From NCBI RefSeq assembly GCF_003054055.1, contig NZ_QBKI01000006.1:124001-188000 (forward strand): a stretch of 64,000 nt of DNA. The letters run 5' to 3'. The notes below the pieces were generated by a model, which worked only from the letters and a program-made list of their open reading frames with translations, made no database searches and had not been told where the DNA came from. Position 1 is the first letter of the stretch. Each line of letters starts with the position of its first letter. The position numbers and the translations under genes were made by a program. Origin of the DNA: Pontibacter mucosus. Its GTDB lineage: Bacteria > Bacteroidota > Bacteroidia > Cytophagales > Hymenobacteraceae. Shown in pieces: positions 17,060-26,602 of this stretch.

Positions 17060-18574
17060 TCATTTCACCTCAATATTTGTCTCGTTTATGCCCAGCTTGT
17101 TTTTGGAGTGCAGTTCCACCGGGAAGCCCCACAGGTAGCGGATATGTTCCAGCGTTTCCTTGGCGCTTTTGGCGTCCAGGCGGCGGTCCTTTTGGATGTA
17201 GTGCGTCAGGTAGAGTTTGCTGGTGCGGTGCAGGTCTACTTTGGTTACCTGAATGTTGGGTACCAGCGAGGCACGGTCGTACTGGTGGCTCAGGTGCTCG
17301 CGCACTCGGCGGTAGCCTCGCTCATTATGGATGGCCCCGATCTCATAATCGTCCTCGTGCTCGTTGTCAATAATCATGAACAGGCGCATGTCGCGGATGA
17401 CCTTGGGCGAGAGGTACTGCAGGATAAAACTGTCGTCGCGGAAGTTCTCCATCACGTAATGCACCTGCTGCAGCCAGTCCTTGCCAATCAGGTCCGGGAA
17501 CCACAGTTTGTCCTCTGCAGTAGGGTTCTGGCAGATGCGCTTGATATCCATAAAAATATTGAAACCTAGAGTATAGGGGTTGAGGCCTGAGTAAAACTTG
17601 CTGTTATACTCCGGCTGGTAGAGCACGCCGCTGTGGCTCTTGAGGAACTCCAACATAAAGCCATCGTTCAGGTAGCCCTCCTCAAACATCTTGTTGATGA
17701 TGTGGTAATGCGAAAAAGTGGCAAAGCCCTCGTTCATCACTTTGGTAGCGCCCTGCGGGTAAAAATACTGCGCCACTTTGCGCACAATCCGGATGATCTC
17801 GCGCTTCCACTGTGGCAGGGCTGGCGCGTACTTCTCTATAAAGTATAGAATGTTCTCCTCGGGCTCCTTCGGGAATTTGTGCTCGTCGCTGCTGTTGGTT
17901 TCCGGCACTTCGGGCTGGGAAGGAAGCGTGCGCCACAGTTCGTTATAGTTCTCGCGTTTTATCAGGGTGAGTTTCTTCAGGCGCTCGTTTTCCTGCAGGG
18001 CCGATACCTTCGACGGTTTTTTATACTTGTCTACCCCGTGGTACATTAACGCATGGGCTGCATCCAGCACGCGCTCCACCTCCTCCTCGCCATACTCCTC
18101 TTCGCATTTTAGAATATACTCCCGCGCAAAAGCCATGTAGTCAACTATAGAGTCGGCCGAGGTCCAGTCGAGGAACATGTAGTTGTTGGCGAAAAAGGCA
18201 TTATGGCCCTGGCAGGCATGTGCTATCACGAGCAGCATCATACAGGTGGAGTTGTTCTCCATGTTGTAGCTGATGCAGGGATTGGAGTTTATTACCAGCT
18301 CGTAGGACAGCCCCATGCGACCTTTGGTATAGTTGTTCTGGTTCAGCACGAAGTCCTTACCAAACTTCCAGTGCGGGTACGACGTGGGCAGGCCGGTCAG
18401 GGCGTAGGCATCCAGCATCTGCTCCGAGGTGACTATCTCTATCTGGTTGGGGTAGGTCTTCAGCTTCAGGTACTCCTTCCCTATCCTGCTGATCACCTCA
18501 TCCGCAGCCTCCAGCGTCTGGTAATCCCAGTTAGGATTACAGAACATGGCCTTATATTGATCTTTCTCTGTCAT
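17060..18574 (-). CDS. SpoVR family protein
   Basis: A 504-residue protein of the SpoVR/YcgB family (PF04293). Family features include the C-terminal IDNEHEDDYEIGAIHNERGYRRVR segment and WGFPVELHS near the end, plus HYHIINKMFEEGYLNDG and YNSKFYSGLNPYTLGF in the middle. It is cytoplasmic and of unknown biochemistry; in many bacteria it is encoded with PrkA (YeaG) and YeaH, as here. The three act together in nutrient-stress or stationary-phase responses. It is the last gene of that cluster and is separated from yeaH by an inserted MITE-like element. Confidence 0.95.
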   Translation of the reverse strand: MTEKDQYKAMFCNPNWDYQTLEAADEVISRIGKEYLKLKTYPNQIEIVTSEQMLDAYALTGLPTSYPHWKFGKDFVLNQNNYTKGRMGLSYELVINSNPCISYNMENNSTCMMLLVIAHACQGHNAFFANNYMFLDWTSADSIVDYMAFAREYILKCEEEYGEEEVERVLDAAHALMYHGVDKYKKPSKVSALQENERLKKLTLIKRENYNELWRTLPSQPEVPETNSSDEHKFPKEPEENILYFIEKYAPALPQWKREIIRIVRKVAQYFYPQGATKVMNEGFATFSHYHIINKMFEEGYLNDGFMLEFLKSHSGVLYQPEYNSKFYSGLNPYTLGFNIFMDIKRICQNPTAEDKLWFPDLIGKDWLQQVHYVMENFRDDSFILQYLSPKVIRDMRLFMIIDNEHEDDYEIGAIHNERGYRRVREHLSHQYDRASLVPNIQVTKVDLHRTSKLYLTHYIQKDRRLDAKSAKETLEHIRYLWGFPVELHSKNKLGINETNIEVK

Positions 18575-18635
18575 TTTTAAGGGTGTTTTTGCGTTTTATG
18601 TAGCAAGATGCCTGCAGGTTTTTATTTAGACTAAG

Positions 18636-18928
18636 GACTGTTTGACAAAGGACAAAAGACATAAGTCTTTATCAATTTTTAAGATTCAGCCAGCGTGTAA
18701 GTATGATCGGTCCGCAACTGGCTTTTTTCACCACATTTATACTTTCACCTACTGCTGTTCCGGATTTGCAATCCGGAACCACATACTATAAGGATTTATA
18801 ATCCGCTTGCTTGCCAGAAGTCCCGACCATTGTGATGCGGATTACAAATCCGCGGGCCATATACTTTCGGATTGCAAATCCAAAAGAGCGATAAAGTCTT
18901 TTGTCACAAAATCCTTTGTCTAACAGTC
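18636..18928. mobile_element. MITE-like element with terminal inverted repeats
   Basis: GACTGTTTGACAAAGGA at 18636-18652 and TCCTTTGTCTAACAGTC at 18912-18928 are inverted repeats matching at 16 of 17 positions; inside both is a further shared CAAAAGAC. The 293-base interior has no open frame but holds several GGATT-x-AATCC palindromes, for example TTCCGGATTTGCAATCCGGAA (18758-18778). The right end overlaps the yeaH stop codon (TCA at 18927-18929). The element accounts for the 352-base gap between yeaH and spoVR. No target-site duplication was identified. Confidence 0.6.
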
Positions 18929-20189
18929 AAGAAACCACCTCACTTCTTTTCCGGAACAGCCCCTGAAACACGGGCCAGATCTCGTAGGGCTCATACACGT
19001 GCCTGATGGAGAAATCCTCGTCGTTGCTGATGCGCTTGTAGGCCTGCCACAGGTCGCTCTCACGGTCTTTGTTGCTTATCTCGATGTAGGCCATGTATTG
19101 CACCGCCGGAAGTATGGTTTCCAGTACCAGGTTCTTACACTCCAGCGCATCCTGCTTCGACCACACATCGCCGTCCGAGGCCTGGCAGCAGTACACGTTC
19201 CAGCTCTCGTCGTAGCGCTCGCGCCTGATCCTGTCCATTAGTTTCAGCGATGGGGCCACCACCGTACCGCCGCTCTCACGCGAGTTGAAGAACTCCTCCT
19301 CGTTTACTTCCTTGGCCTCAGTATGGTGCCGGATAAAGACTAGCTCCACGTTCTTGTACTGCCGCGTCAGGAAGAGGTAGAGCAGCGTGAAAAAGCGTTT
19401 GGCAATATCTTTCTCGTGGTAACCCATCGAGGCCGACACGTCCATGATGCAGAACATGACAGCCGATGTTACCGGCACAGGCACGCGCTCAAAATTATTG
19501 TAGCGCAGGTCGATGTCCTCAAAGAACGGAATAGTATTGGCCTGCCTTTTGACTTTCTCCAGTTCCAGCTCCAGCGCCTCCCGCTCCGCCTTTTTCCGGG
19601 TTTTGGCCAGTTGCTCCTCCAGCGTCTTCAGCTTCTTTTCGAACACACCCCGCAAAGCCAGTTGCCGCCCCAGCGACTGCTGGTAGCTGGTTTTGACATT
19701 GAGCCGGGAAGGTACGCTATCGCGGGTATAGCCGGCGCGGCGCATCGAAAAGCTCTCGGTACTCTCCATCAGCTTCTTCACCATGTTGGGCAGGGCCAGA
19801 TCATCGAAAAAGTACTTCAGGAATTCCTCTCTGGAGAGCACCACCGTAAATTCGTCCTCTGTTACCTCGGGGCTGTTGGAGCCCTTGCCTTTGCCACTCC
19901 CCGAGCCGCTTTTAGGCTTCGGCACACGGTCGCCCTCACTGTAGCGGTCGTTGCCGGGCTGCACGATGTACTTCTTGCCTGTTTTCGGGTCGTGGTGGAA
20001 ATGCGGTTCATCCAGCCCCCGTACCGGCACCTTTACGCTGCCACCGGTTTTGCTGTCGGTTATACTTTCCTGGCCCATGATATCCGGAATGGCGCGCTTT
20101 ATCTGGTTCTCCACCCGCTTCAGGAACTTCTGCCGGTTGCCCGTAGACTTCCCCTTATCGTTCTTGCGTCTGTCGATGATGTGGGACAT
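18927..20189 (-). CDS. YeaH/YhbH family protein (DUF444, VWA-like)
   Basis: A 420-residue DUF444 protein. The N-terminal third is basic and low-complexity (Gly/Ser/Lys-rich near 85-110, SGSGKGKGS). The C-terminal half is a von Willebrand A-like domain with a MIDAS-type DVSASMG near residues 250-256 and GGTVVAPSLKLM further on. In Bacillus and enterobacteria YhbH/YeaH is a partner or substrate of the PrkA kinase encoded upstream. A coiled-coil stretch EKKLKTLEEQLAKTRKKAE lies near 185-205. The stop overlaps the end of the MITE-like element. Between it and prkA lies a purine-rich inverted repeat. Confidence 0.93.
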   Translation of the reverse strand: MSHIIDRRKNDKGKSTGNRQKFLKRVENQIKRAIPDIMGQESITDSKTGGSVKVPVRGLDEPHFHHDPKTGKKYIVQPGNDRYSEGDRVPKPKSGSGSGKGKGSNSPEVTEDEFTVVLSREEFLKYFFDDLALPNMVKKLMESTESFSMRRAGYTRDSVPSRLNVKTSYQQSLGRQLALRGVFEKKLKTLEEQLAKTRKKAEREALELELEKVKRQANTIPFFEDIDLRYNNFERVPVPVTSAVMFCIMDVSASMGYHEKDIAKRFFTLLYLFLTRQYKNVELVFIRHHTEAKEVNEEEFFNSRESGGTVVAPSLKLMDRIRRERYDESWNVYCCQASDGDVWSKQDALECKNLVLETILPAVQYMAYIEISNKDRESDLWQAYKRISNDEDFSIRHVYEPYEIWPVFQGLFRKRSEVVS

Positions 20190-20283
20190 GGGAGTTTGGG
20201 AGTTAAAGGGTTTAGGAGTTAGAGAGTTTGGGAATTCGGAGATACTCGAGTTCTAACTCTTCCCTCCTAAACTCCCCAACTCT
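20190..20283. repeat. Purine-rich GAGTT repeat with inverted arm, copy 1
   Basis: Directly upstream of the yeaH ATG. The left arm (20191-20235) repeats GGAGTTTGGGAGTT / TTAGGAGTTAGAGAG; the right arm (20248-20288) is its pyrimidine complement (CTCCTAAACTCCCCAACTC). The arms could form a long imperfect hairpin. Two related tracts occur at 34737-34781 and 51668-51838. Confidence 0.7.
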
Positions 20284-20292
20284 CTAACTTAT

Positions 20293-22221
20293 TTAGGCCA
20301 TCGTTTTGCGTACGCGCATGAACCAGTCTACCAGGATGCGGATCTGCTTGTCGGTGTAGCCGCGCTCGCGCATACGGCGTGTGAAGTCGCGGTGCTTCTT
20401 CTCATCTTCCTCATTCGTTTTCACGTTGAAGGAAACCACCGGCAGCAAATCTTCGGTGTTTGTGAAGATCTTCTTCTCAATCACGTTCTTGATCTTCTCA
20501 TAAGAGTCCCAGCGTGGGCTCTGCCCGCCGTGGTTGGCCTTGTAACGCAAAAAGAAGTTGGTCACCTCAGAACGGAAGTCTTTCGGGTTGGCGATGCCGG
20601 CCGGCTTCTCGATCTTTTCCAATTCCTCGTTCAGGATGCTTCTGTCGAAAATCTCACCGGAGTCCGGGTCGCGGTAATCGTTGTTCTGCATCCAGTGGTC
20701 GGCGTAGATCACATACTTCTCAAAGATGTTCTGGCCATAGGAGCTGTACGACTCGATGTAGGCCTTCTGTATCTCATCTGAAATAAACTCGGCATACCTG
20801 CTGGCCAGCACCGACTTTATCAGATGCAGGTACTTCGTCTCCGTTTCCGGCGGAAGCATCATCTTGATTACCTCCTGCTCCAGCACGTACAGCAGGTGCA
20901 CCGGGTTGGCAGCAATCTCCTCGCTGTCGAAGTTGAAGACTTTGGAGAGGATCTTAAAGGCAAAACGTGTCGAAATGCCTTGCATGCCCTCGTTGATACC
21001 GGCATCGTCGCGGTACTCCTGTATGGATTTGGCATTGGGGTCGGTTTCACGAAGCGTTTCGCCGTTATACACGCGCATTTTAGAGTAAATGCTCGAGTTC
21101 TCCGGCTCCTTCAACCGCGACATCACCGAAAACTCGGCCAGCAACTCAATGGTTTTGGGGGCGCAAGGCGCGTCACGCAGCGAGCTTTCGCGGATGAGCT
21201 TTTCGTAGATCTTAATCTCCTCGCTTACACGCAGCACATAAGGCACCTGCACCTTGTAAATACGGTCCAGGAAGGCCTCGTTCTTTTTATCGTTCAGGAA
21301 TTTAGCCCATTCCGATTCATTGGAGTGCGCCAGGATGATACCATCGAACGGGATGGCGCCAATGGGCTCAGTGCCTTTGTAGTTTTTCTCCTGGGTGGCA
21401 GTCAGCAGTGGGTTCAGCACCTTTATCGGCGCCTTAAACATCTCCACAAACTCCAGCAAGCCCTGGTTGGCCAGGCACAGGCCGCCGGTATAAGAATAGG
21501 CATCGGGGTCGCTCTGCTGGTACTCGGCCAGCTTGCGGATATCCACCTTGCCCACCAGTGTAGATATGTCCTGGTTGTTTTCGTCACCCGGCTCTGTCTT
21601 GGAAATCGCGATCTGCTCCTGAATGGAGGGGTACAGCCGGATCACCTTGAAGCGGTTCACATCGCCATCGAACTCGCGCAGGCGTTTGGACGCCCAGGGG
21701 CTCATGCAGCTGGGCACGTAACGGGATGGGATGCCATACTCACTCTCCAGCTCGTCGGTATAGTCGGCAAACAGGCCCAGCGGGCTCTCGAACACGGGGC
21801 TCACCTCCTCACCGGCCTTCAGCACGTAAATAGGGTTTTGCTGCATCAGGTGCTTGAGTTTCTCGGCCAGCGAGCTTTTGCCACCGCCCACAGGCCCCAT
21901 CAGGTAGAGGATCTGCTTCTTCTCCTCCAGCCCCTGCGCCGAGTGGCGGAAGTAGGAAACGATCTGCTCGATGGTGCTCTCCATGCCATAAAAGTCACGG
22001 AAAGCTGGGTAAATCTTTATCTTCTTGTTAGAGAAGATGCGGCTGAGTACCGGGTCCTGCCGGGTATCCAGAATTTCAGGCTCCCCGATGGCATCCAGAA
22101 TCCGCTCTGCGGGCTTGGCATACATTTTCGGGTCCTGCTTACACTCCTCGAGATAGGCAGCTACTGTCATCTCATTCAGGGAGGCGCTGTAATTCGTTTT
22201 AATCTTTTCTAAAATGTTCAT
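20293..22221 (-). CDS. PrkA-family serine protein kinase / AAA+ protein
   Basis: A 642-residue PrkA (YeaG) protein: an N-terminal AAA+ ATPase region with Walker A GPVGGGKSS near 108-116, and a C-terminal PrkA domain. The family motif DILDTRQDPVLSRIFSN-like segment is at about 52-68, and WAKFLNDKKNEAFLDRIYKV at about 310-330. Classical PrkA is reported as a Ser kinase phosphorylating a 60-kDa protein, though recent work favours an AAA+ protease role for some members. First gene of the prkA-yeaH-spoVR cluster; the promoter is presumably in the 671-base gap upstream. Confidence 0.95.
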   Translation of the reverse strand: MNILEKIKTNYSASLNEMTVAAYLEECKQDPKMYAKPAERILDAIGEPEILDTRQDPVLSRIFSNKKIKIYPAFRDFYGMESTIEQIVSYFRHSAQGLEEKKQILYLMGPVGGGKSSLAEKLKHLMQQNPIYVLKAGEEVSPVFESPLGLFADYTDELESEYGIPSRYVPSCMSPWASKRLREFDGDVNRFKVIRLYPSIQEQIAISKTEPGDENNQDISTLVGKVDIRKLAEYQQSDPDAYSYTGGLCLANQGLLEFVEMFKAPIKVLNPLLTATQEKNYKGTEPIGAIPFDGIILAHSNESEWAKFLNDKKNEAFLDRIYKVQVPYVLRVSEEIKIYEKLIRESSLRDAPCAPKTIELLAEFSVMSRLKEPENSSIYSKMRVYNGETLRETDPNAKSIQEYRDDAGINEGMQGISTRFAFKILSKVFNFDSEEIAANPVHLLYVLEQEVIKMMLPPETETKYLHLIKSVLASRYAEFISDEIQKAYIESYSSYGQNIFEKYVIYADHWMQNNDYRDPDSGEIFDRSILNEELEKIEKPAGIANPKDFRSEVTNFFLRYKANHGGQSPRWDSYEKIKNVIEKKIFTNTEDLLPVVSFNVKTNEEDEKKHRDFTRRMRERGYTDKQIRILVDWFMRVRKTMA

Positions 22222-22892
22222 ATCGGGTGTTTCTTACATGTCAGAATCATTTCCATCAAGATTACAGAGCAGCACCTTTGAGAGTGGCTAACGTTCCGGA
22301 GCGCTGCTAAGCAAATAATCTGAGCATAACTGTAGGTCTTTTTTATAAGCTGATTTCCAAACGACTGAGAGGCAGCCCGTGCCTTTTATTTTAAAGAAGC
22401 ATCCCTCATGCGGGACTTTGTAACCCTGATAACCAGGCAGCCATGGCTTTTAGGGCCATCCGCTGCACGTTTGCCTATACTTTACAGGCAATCGGCACCC
22501 TACTGACGCCTTATGCCTTGTGTTACAGACTACAGGGACCTGCTCCCCGTCACCTGCCGCTCCCTGAGGAAGAGCCTGCATTTATTGCCTTACGGGTGGC
22601 AATAGTGACTACCTTAGAAACATCGCTTTTCCGCTTTAGATTCAAAAAGGTTTATATTTTATACTATTAAGGTTATAAAAAGTATACCTCCTTGCTAAAT
22701 ATTTTTGCCACCAGCAGCAAAATAGTGCCTGCTTAGGCACAAATACCTGTGTTCGTAACAGGGGCCTGGGCTGAAGTTTATAGGCTAATTTGTATATTGT
22801 GCGTCTAGAAGATGCGTTATAGCAAAGATTGATGAACACCTGGAAGTATAACCGCATCTCTTGCAGCCACGCCAACACAAACAACAACAGAT
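22222..22892. other. Gene-free gap between divergent prkA and maoC genes
   Basis: This 671-base stretch becomes AT-rich near 22640-22700. It holds several AAGTATA motifs and presumably two divergent promoters. A 75-codon frame at 22443-22670 has no protein-like features. No repeat copy or RNA gene recognised. Confidence 0.5.
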
Positions 22893-23360
22893 ATGAGCCA
22901 GTTAGTTATTAGCTCCCTCGACGAACTTACCAAGTATGAGGGCACCGAAATGGGCGTTTCGGATTACCATACCATTACGCAGGAGCAGATTCAGAAATTT
23001 GCGGATGCCACCCTGGATCACCAATGGATTCACCTGGATGCCGAGCGGGCCAAAACAGAGTCGCCGTTCGGGGCTACCATTGCCCACGGTTATCTGACCG
23101 TTTCGCTGCTGCCTTACCTGTGGTCGCAGATTACCTCCATCCAGAACCTGAAGATGCAGGTAAATTATGAGATCGAAAGCCTTCGCTTTAACCAGGCGGT
23201 TACCGTAAACGGACGTGTGCGCCTGCGCGCCAAGCTGCTGTCGGTGAAGAACCTGCGCGGCATTGCCAAAGCCCGGCTGGAGGTAACGCTGGAGATTGAG
23301 AACAGCAAAAAGCCCGCCTTCACGGGCATCATCACGTTCCTGTACCACTTTAACGATTAG
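22893..23360 (+). CDS. MaoC-like (R)-specific enoyl-CoA hydratase
   Basis: A 155-residue single-hotdog hydratase. The family's catalytic pair is in FADATLDHQWIHLD (Asp42, His47) followed by SPFGATIAHGYLTVSLLP, which lines the hydratase 2 motif. Such proteins hydrate trans-2-enoyl-CoA to the R-3-hydroxy product, linking beta-oxidation with polyhydroxyalkanoate or lipid synthesis; here the metabolic partner is unknown. The start ATGAGCCAG follows an AAC-rich leader with no Shine-Dalgarno, normal for this phylum. Stands alone on the plus strand, 45 bases before the next gene. Confidence 0.9.
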   Translation: MSQLVISSLDELTKYEGTEMGVSDYHTITQEQIQKFADATLDHQWIHLDAERAKTESPFGATIAHGYLTVSLLPYLWSQITSIQNLKMQVNYEIESLRFNQAVTVNGRVRLRAKLLSVKNLRGIAKARLEVTLEIENSKKPAFTGIITFLYHFND

Positions 23361-23405
23361 GTACGCCCCTGCTGCAGCAGCGCTATACTTTTAAATCCGG
23401 TTCCT

Positions 23406-23831
23406 ATGCTAAAACCAGAAGACCTCCCCATCTACCGCAAAGGAGAAGAGATTTTCCACCTCACTACTTCTATTGTGGGGCTGATACCGGAGGACAATGC
23501 GCTGCTGCAGCACCTGCGGGAGGTAATGCTGACCGACGCTGCCATGCTGACGGTGAAGGTAGCCAGTGCCGTGGGCGCAGACATTTACGACATGCAGATG
23601 GAGAACGCTGTGCTTATCCGCAAAGCAGCCCGCGACCTGCTCACCAACTGCACGGCCCTGAAGATGTACGGCTTTGAGGAATTCACCTACCTGCCCCTGC
23701 TGCGCAACGCCATCGAGGAATACAGGGTGCTGTTTGTGGCCTGGGTTGCCACCTTCGATCCCTGGAACTACATCTGGGACGACTGGGGCCTGTTTAACCC
23801 TCCGGGCGCTACAAAGGAGGATAGCCTGTAG
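23406..23831 (+). CDS. Hypothetical helical protein, 141 residues
   Basis: No family was recognised. The chain is mostly helical, with a four-helix-bundle look: IFHLTTSIVGLIPEDNALLQHLREVML, AMLTVKVASAVGADIYDMQMENAVLIRKAARDLL and YLPLLRNAIEEYRVLFVAWVATF. It ends with an aromatic DPWNYIWDDWGLFNPPG. No signal peptide or membrane helix is clear. It follows maoC by 45 bases and may be cotranscribed. Confidence 0.7.
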   Translation: MLKPEDLPIYRKGEEIFHLTTSIVGLIPEDNALLQHLREVMLTDAAMLTVKVASAVGADIYDMQMENAVLIRKAARDLLTNCTALKMYGFEEFTYLPLLRNAIEEYRVLFVAWVATFDPWNYIWDDWGLFNPPGATKEDSL

Positions 23832-24002
23832 GCCCTTTTTCCAATAGACTTCTCCCATTCCCGGCCAGGCAGTTGCCCAGGGTATGGGCATTATACTTTT
23901 TGCTCACCCGATAACCACCTTCCTCCGTAAAAGCAGGGTTTGTAAAGAACTGCTTTATACTTTTGCAGCTCCTGAACTTACGCAAAGTATAAAACCCCTG
24001 CC

Positions 24003-25202
24003 ATGACGCCTGCCCCTACTTCTGCCCCTGCCCCACAGCTTACCCGCACTACCCTCTGGCTGATGACCATTGCCTCCGGTATGGTGGTTGCCAACAACTA
24101 CTACAACCAGCCGCTGCTGGTAAAAATGGCGGACACTTTTCGGGTGTCGGAGGCGAGCGCGGGCATGGTGGCCATGCTGGCGCAGGTAGGATACGCTATT
24201 GGCCTGCTCTTTATCATTCCGCTGGGCGATATGCTGCGCCGCAAGCGGCTTATCCTGATCGACTTTGTGCTGATCGTGCTCTCGCTGCTGCTGGCGGCCT
24301 TCTCCACGAACATTTATACTTTGATGGCAGCCAGCCTGCTGATCGGCGCTACCTGCGTGGTGCCGCAACTGTTTGTGCCCATGGCCGCGCACCTGGCCCG
24401 GCCGGAAGAACGCGGCAAAGCCGTGGGCACCGTGATGAGTGGCTTACTGGTAGGTATCCTTTTCTCGCGTACGCTCAGTGGCGTTGTGGGCGAGCACCTG
24501 GGTTGGCGGGCCATGTACCTGATTGCTGCCGGGTTGATGGTGCTCTTATGGCTAGCCCTATACTTTCTGCTGCCCGAGATACAGCCCCAGTTTAAGGGTA
24601 ATTATAAAAGTTTGATGAAGTCATTGGTGCACTTGTTCCGCACAGAGCCCCTGCTCAGGCTGGCCTCGGCGCGCGGGGCGCTGTCCTTTGCCTGCTTCGG
24701 TGGTTTCTGGACCACGCTCGTCTTTCTGCTGGAGGGCCCGCCTTTCTTTGCCGGCAGTGATGTAGCCGGCGCTTTCGGGCTGGTGGGTGCGGGTGGTGCC
24801 ATCATGGCCTCTGTCATGGGTCGCCTCAGCGACAGGTTCGATACGCGCTCCATCCAGATCGTCACGCTAGCCATGCTTGTGGTGTCTTACATAGTCTTCG
24901 GCTTCTCGGGTCAGAGCATGATTGGACTGGTGGTAGGCGTTATACTGCTGGACCTCGGCCTGCAGGGTTCCCACATCTCCAACCAAACCCAGATTTTTGC
25001 CCTTCACCCCGAGGCGCGTAACCGCCTGAACACGGTATACATGTTTACCTACTTTATCGGCGGGGCCACCGGAACCATCCTCGCCACCCAGGCCTGGCAA
25101 GTATGGCGCTGGAACGGCGTGGTGGCTGTAGGGCTTATTTTCTCAGCCCTGGCGCTGGCTGTGCACCTGATCTTTTCCCGGAAGGTGAGCAAGTCTTTAT
25201 AA
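24003..25202 (+). CDS. MFS transporter
   Basis: A 399-residue major facilitator with twelve predicted membrane helices. The A-motif-like loop between TM2 and TM3 is GDMLRRKRLI (about 74-83), repeated in degenerate form in the second half (GRLSDRFDTR, near 265-275). The sequence LWLMTIASGMVVANNYYNQPLL near the start resembles the YnfM/YdhP-type drug or small-molecule exporters. A Pro/Ala-rich N-terminal tail (TPAPTSAPAPQ) precedes TM1. Substrate not predictable. Preceded by TATACTT/AAGTATA motifs (23945-23990) rather than a clear promoter; repeat R3 follows. Confidence 0.9.
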   Translation: MTPAPTSAPAPQLTRTTLWLMTIASGMVVANNYYNQPLLVKMADTFRVSEASAGMVAMLAQVGYAIGLLFIIPLGDMLRRKRLILIDFVLIVLSLLLAAFSTNIYTLMAASLLIGATCVVPQLFVPMAAHLARPEERGKAVGTVMSGLLVGILFSRTLSGVVGEHLGWRAMYLIAAGLMVLLWLALYFLLPEIQPQFKGNYKSLMKSLVHLFRTEPLLRLASARGALSFACFGGFWTTLVFLLEGPPFFAGSDVAGAFGLVGAGGAIMASVMGRLSDRFDTRSIQIVTLAMLVVSYIVFGFSGQSMIGLVVGVILLDLGLQGSHISNQTQIFALHPEARNRLNTVYMFTYFIGGATGTILATQAWQVWRWNGVVAVGLIFSALALAVHLIFSRKVSKSL

Positions 25203-25208
25203 CGAGTT

Positions 25209-25640
25209 TTCGGCTCCGGGTCCAACCACCCCTAGCCCCTCCTTGTCTAAGGCGGGGAATTTCTGCTAACGATTACACCCCTATGGTCCCCTCAAGGGGA
25301 CAGTCTGTGCCTGTTGCATCAGCAGCAGCTATCGGACTTATTCCCAGCCTTTGGATTGAGCGCCTTGTAGATTTCTGGTGCCGCTGTGGCGGCATTGCGA
25401 CCGAAGGGCAGCAAAGGAAATGTACACCGCGCGATGCCCGAAGGCGAGCCCTCTCGGGCTTGAGAGCTCCAAAGCCCGAAATGCAACGAGACGTTTGTGG
25501 GAACTAGAGGATGAACAGCAGCTAGAAAGGACAGCTTGTTTCAAGTTGTGGGAAGCGGTGGCTCAGGGAAGTATAGGCTGGTAAGTATAAAACGGCACAA
25601 GCTAAAAGCTCGCGCCAGCGAAAGTATAGAGTATAACCAA
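25209..25640 (+). repeat. Composite intergenic repeat, copy R3
   Basis: Fills most of the 627-base gap 25203-25829 between two plus-strand genes. It begins with the pyrimidine-rich CAACCACCCCTAGCCCCTCC-type segment, has no GGACAGG palindrome, and carries the core at 25311-25564. H1 is TGCCGC-TGTG-GCGGCA (25379-25394), the alternative pairing class, and H2 is AGCCC-TCTC-GGGCT (25447-25460). AAGTATA motifs follow from 25570. Confidence 0.85.
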
Positions 25641-25829
25641 AGTATAAAATCCTGTTCATCCCCTAATACAGCAAATCCTAATTCAGACAAGTATAAAGTA
25701 TAGCTAGTGCAGACTCGAAAAACCCAGCAACTTAATTGCAAAGATGTATGGGAGAAACGCCGGATTAAGCAAATCAGCATAACTTCGCCTCTCATTTAAG
25801 GTATACTATAAAACCCAAGCACGCACACT

Positions 25830-26144
25830 ATGATGGAAAACCCAAACCTGGAGAACTGGGACGAGGCACGCTATAAAGAGCTCAACACCTACTTCCGTAT
25901 CAAAATCGAACTCATGCTGCGCACCAACCCAAATTTAGTGGCTCAGCAGCAGGAAGACACCACCATGCACTTGCAGCAGCTAGTAAACGAGTTGAGCGAG
26001 GAAGACAAGGAGCGATGGGAAGAGTTTATGCGGCTGGACAAACAGAAGATGGAGCTTGACATCTGGAACCACCTGCACGGCAAGGGAACCCGCTACCGCC
26101 CCGGCATCGGCTTTACCAAATCCGACGACGACACCACCTGGTAG
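25830..26144 (+). CDS. Hypothetical charged protein, 104 residues
   Basis: Starts MMENPNLENWDEARYKELNT. The protein is strongly charged and mostly helical (LQQLVNELSEEDKERWEEFM), soluble, with no signal. Family unknown. It converges with the DUF4268 gene and the two stop codons are only 2 bases apart. Confidence 0.7.
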   Translation: MMENPNLENWDEARYKELNTYFRIKIELMLRTNPNLVAQQQEDTTMHLQQLVNELSEEDKERWEEFMRLDKQKMELDIWNHLHGKGTRYRPGIGFTKSDDDTTW

Positions 26145-26146
26145 GC

Positions 26147-26602
26147 CTATTCCTCAAAGCCATATCTGGCATCACTCCAGAAGGCATCGAGGGCGATGAT
26201 GCGGGGCTTCAGAAAAGAGATAAGCGCCGGCCAGTCTTCTTTGTCGAACACGTTTATCGGGGCAATTTCCTTGTAGATGCGGCTCACCACACGCCCTGTA
26301 TTATCCGGGGCATGCAGCACCCACTCCCACTCCTCACCCAGCGTTTCGTGCAGCATGGTCTTATGCTCCTCAAATTGCTCGAACACCAGCTGCTGCAACT
26401 CCGTGTCCGGGTGCGTAAGCTCGATGGCGATATACCCGCGCTTGTTGTCGGCGTTCATCCGGAAGTATACATCCTTCACCCCGGTTTTATAGTTGAGCCA
26501 GTTCACCTTCCAGCCCTCAGCCGAAAGCTGCGGAGAGAGGTACTGGCCGAAGGTGGTCCAGAACTGCTGCCTTAACTGGGATGCCTGCTCGCGGGTATAC
26601 AT
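26147..26602 (-). CDS. DUF4268 domain-containing protein
   Basis: A 151-residue protein starting MYTREQASQLRQQFWTTFGQ, the family's usual N-terminus; the frame extends 47 codons upstream to 26743 without fitting the family, so the internal start is used. The DUF4268 core (LKVNWLNYKTGVKDVYFRM and YIAIELTHPD-type strands) covers the chain. Related domains occur in restriction-like nucleases, but the stand-alone Bacteroidota form has no assigned function. A TATACTT motif overlaps the region just upstream of the chosen start. Confidence 0.85.
   Translation of the reverse strand: MYTREQASQLRQQFWTTFGQYLSPQLSAEGWKVNWLNYKTGVKDVYFRMNADNKRGYIAIELTHPDTELQQLVFEQFEEHKTMLHETLGEEWEWVLHAPDNTGRVVSRIYKEIAPINVFDKEDWPALISFLKPRIIALDAFWSDARYGFEE

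Noticed and set aside
20824..22212. 462-residue frame antisense to prkA, and other long antisense frames such as 31438-33003
   Set aside because: They arise from high-GC third positions of the real gene on the other strand and have no protein family features.
22443..22670. 75-codon plus-strand frame between prkA and maoC
   Set aside because: No protein-like composition, no start context, and it lies in a promoter gap.
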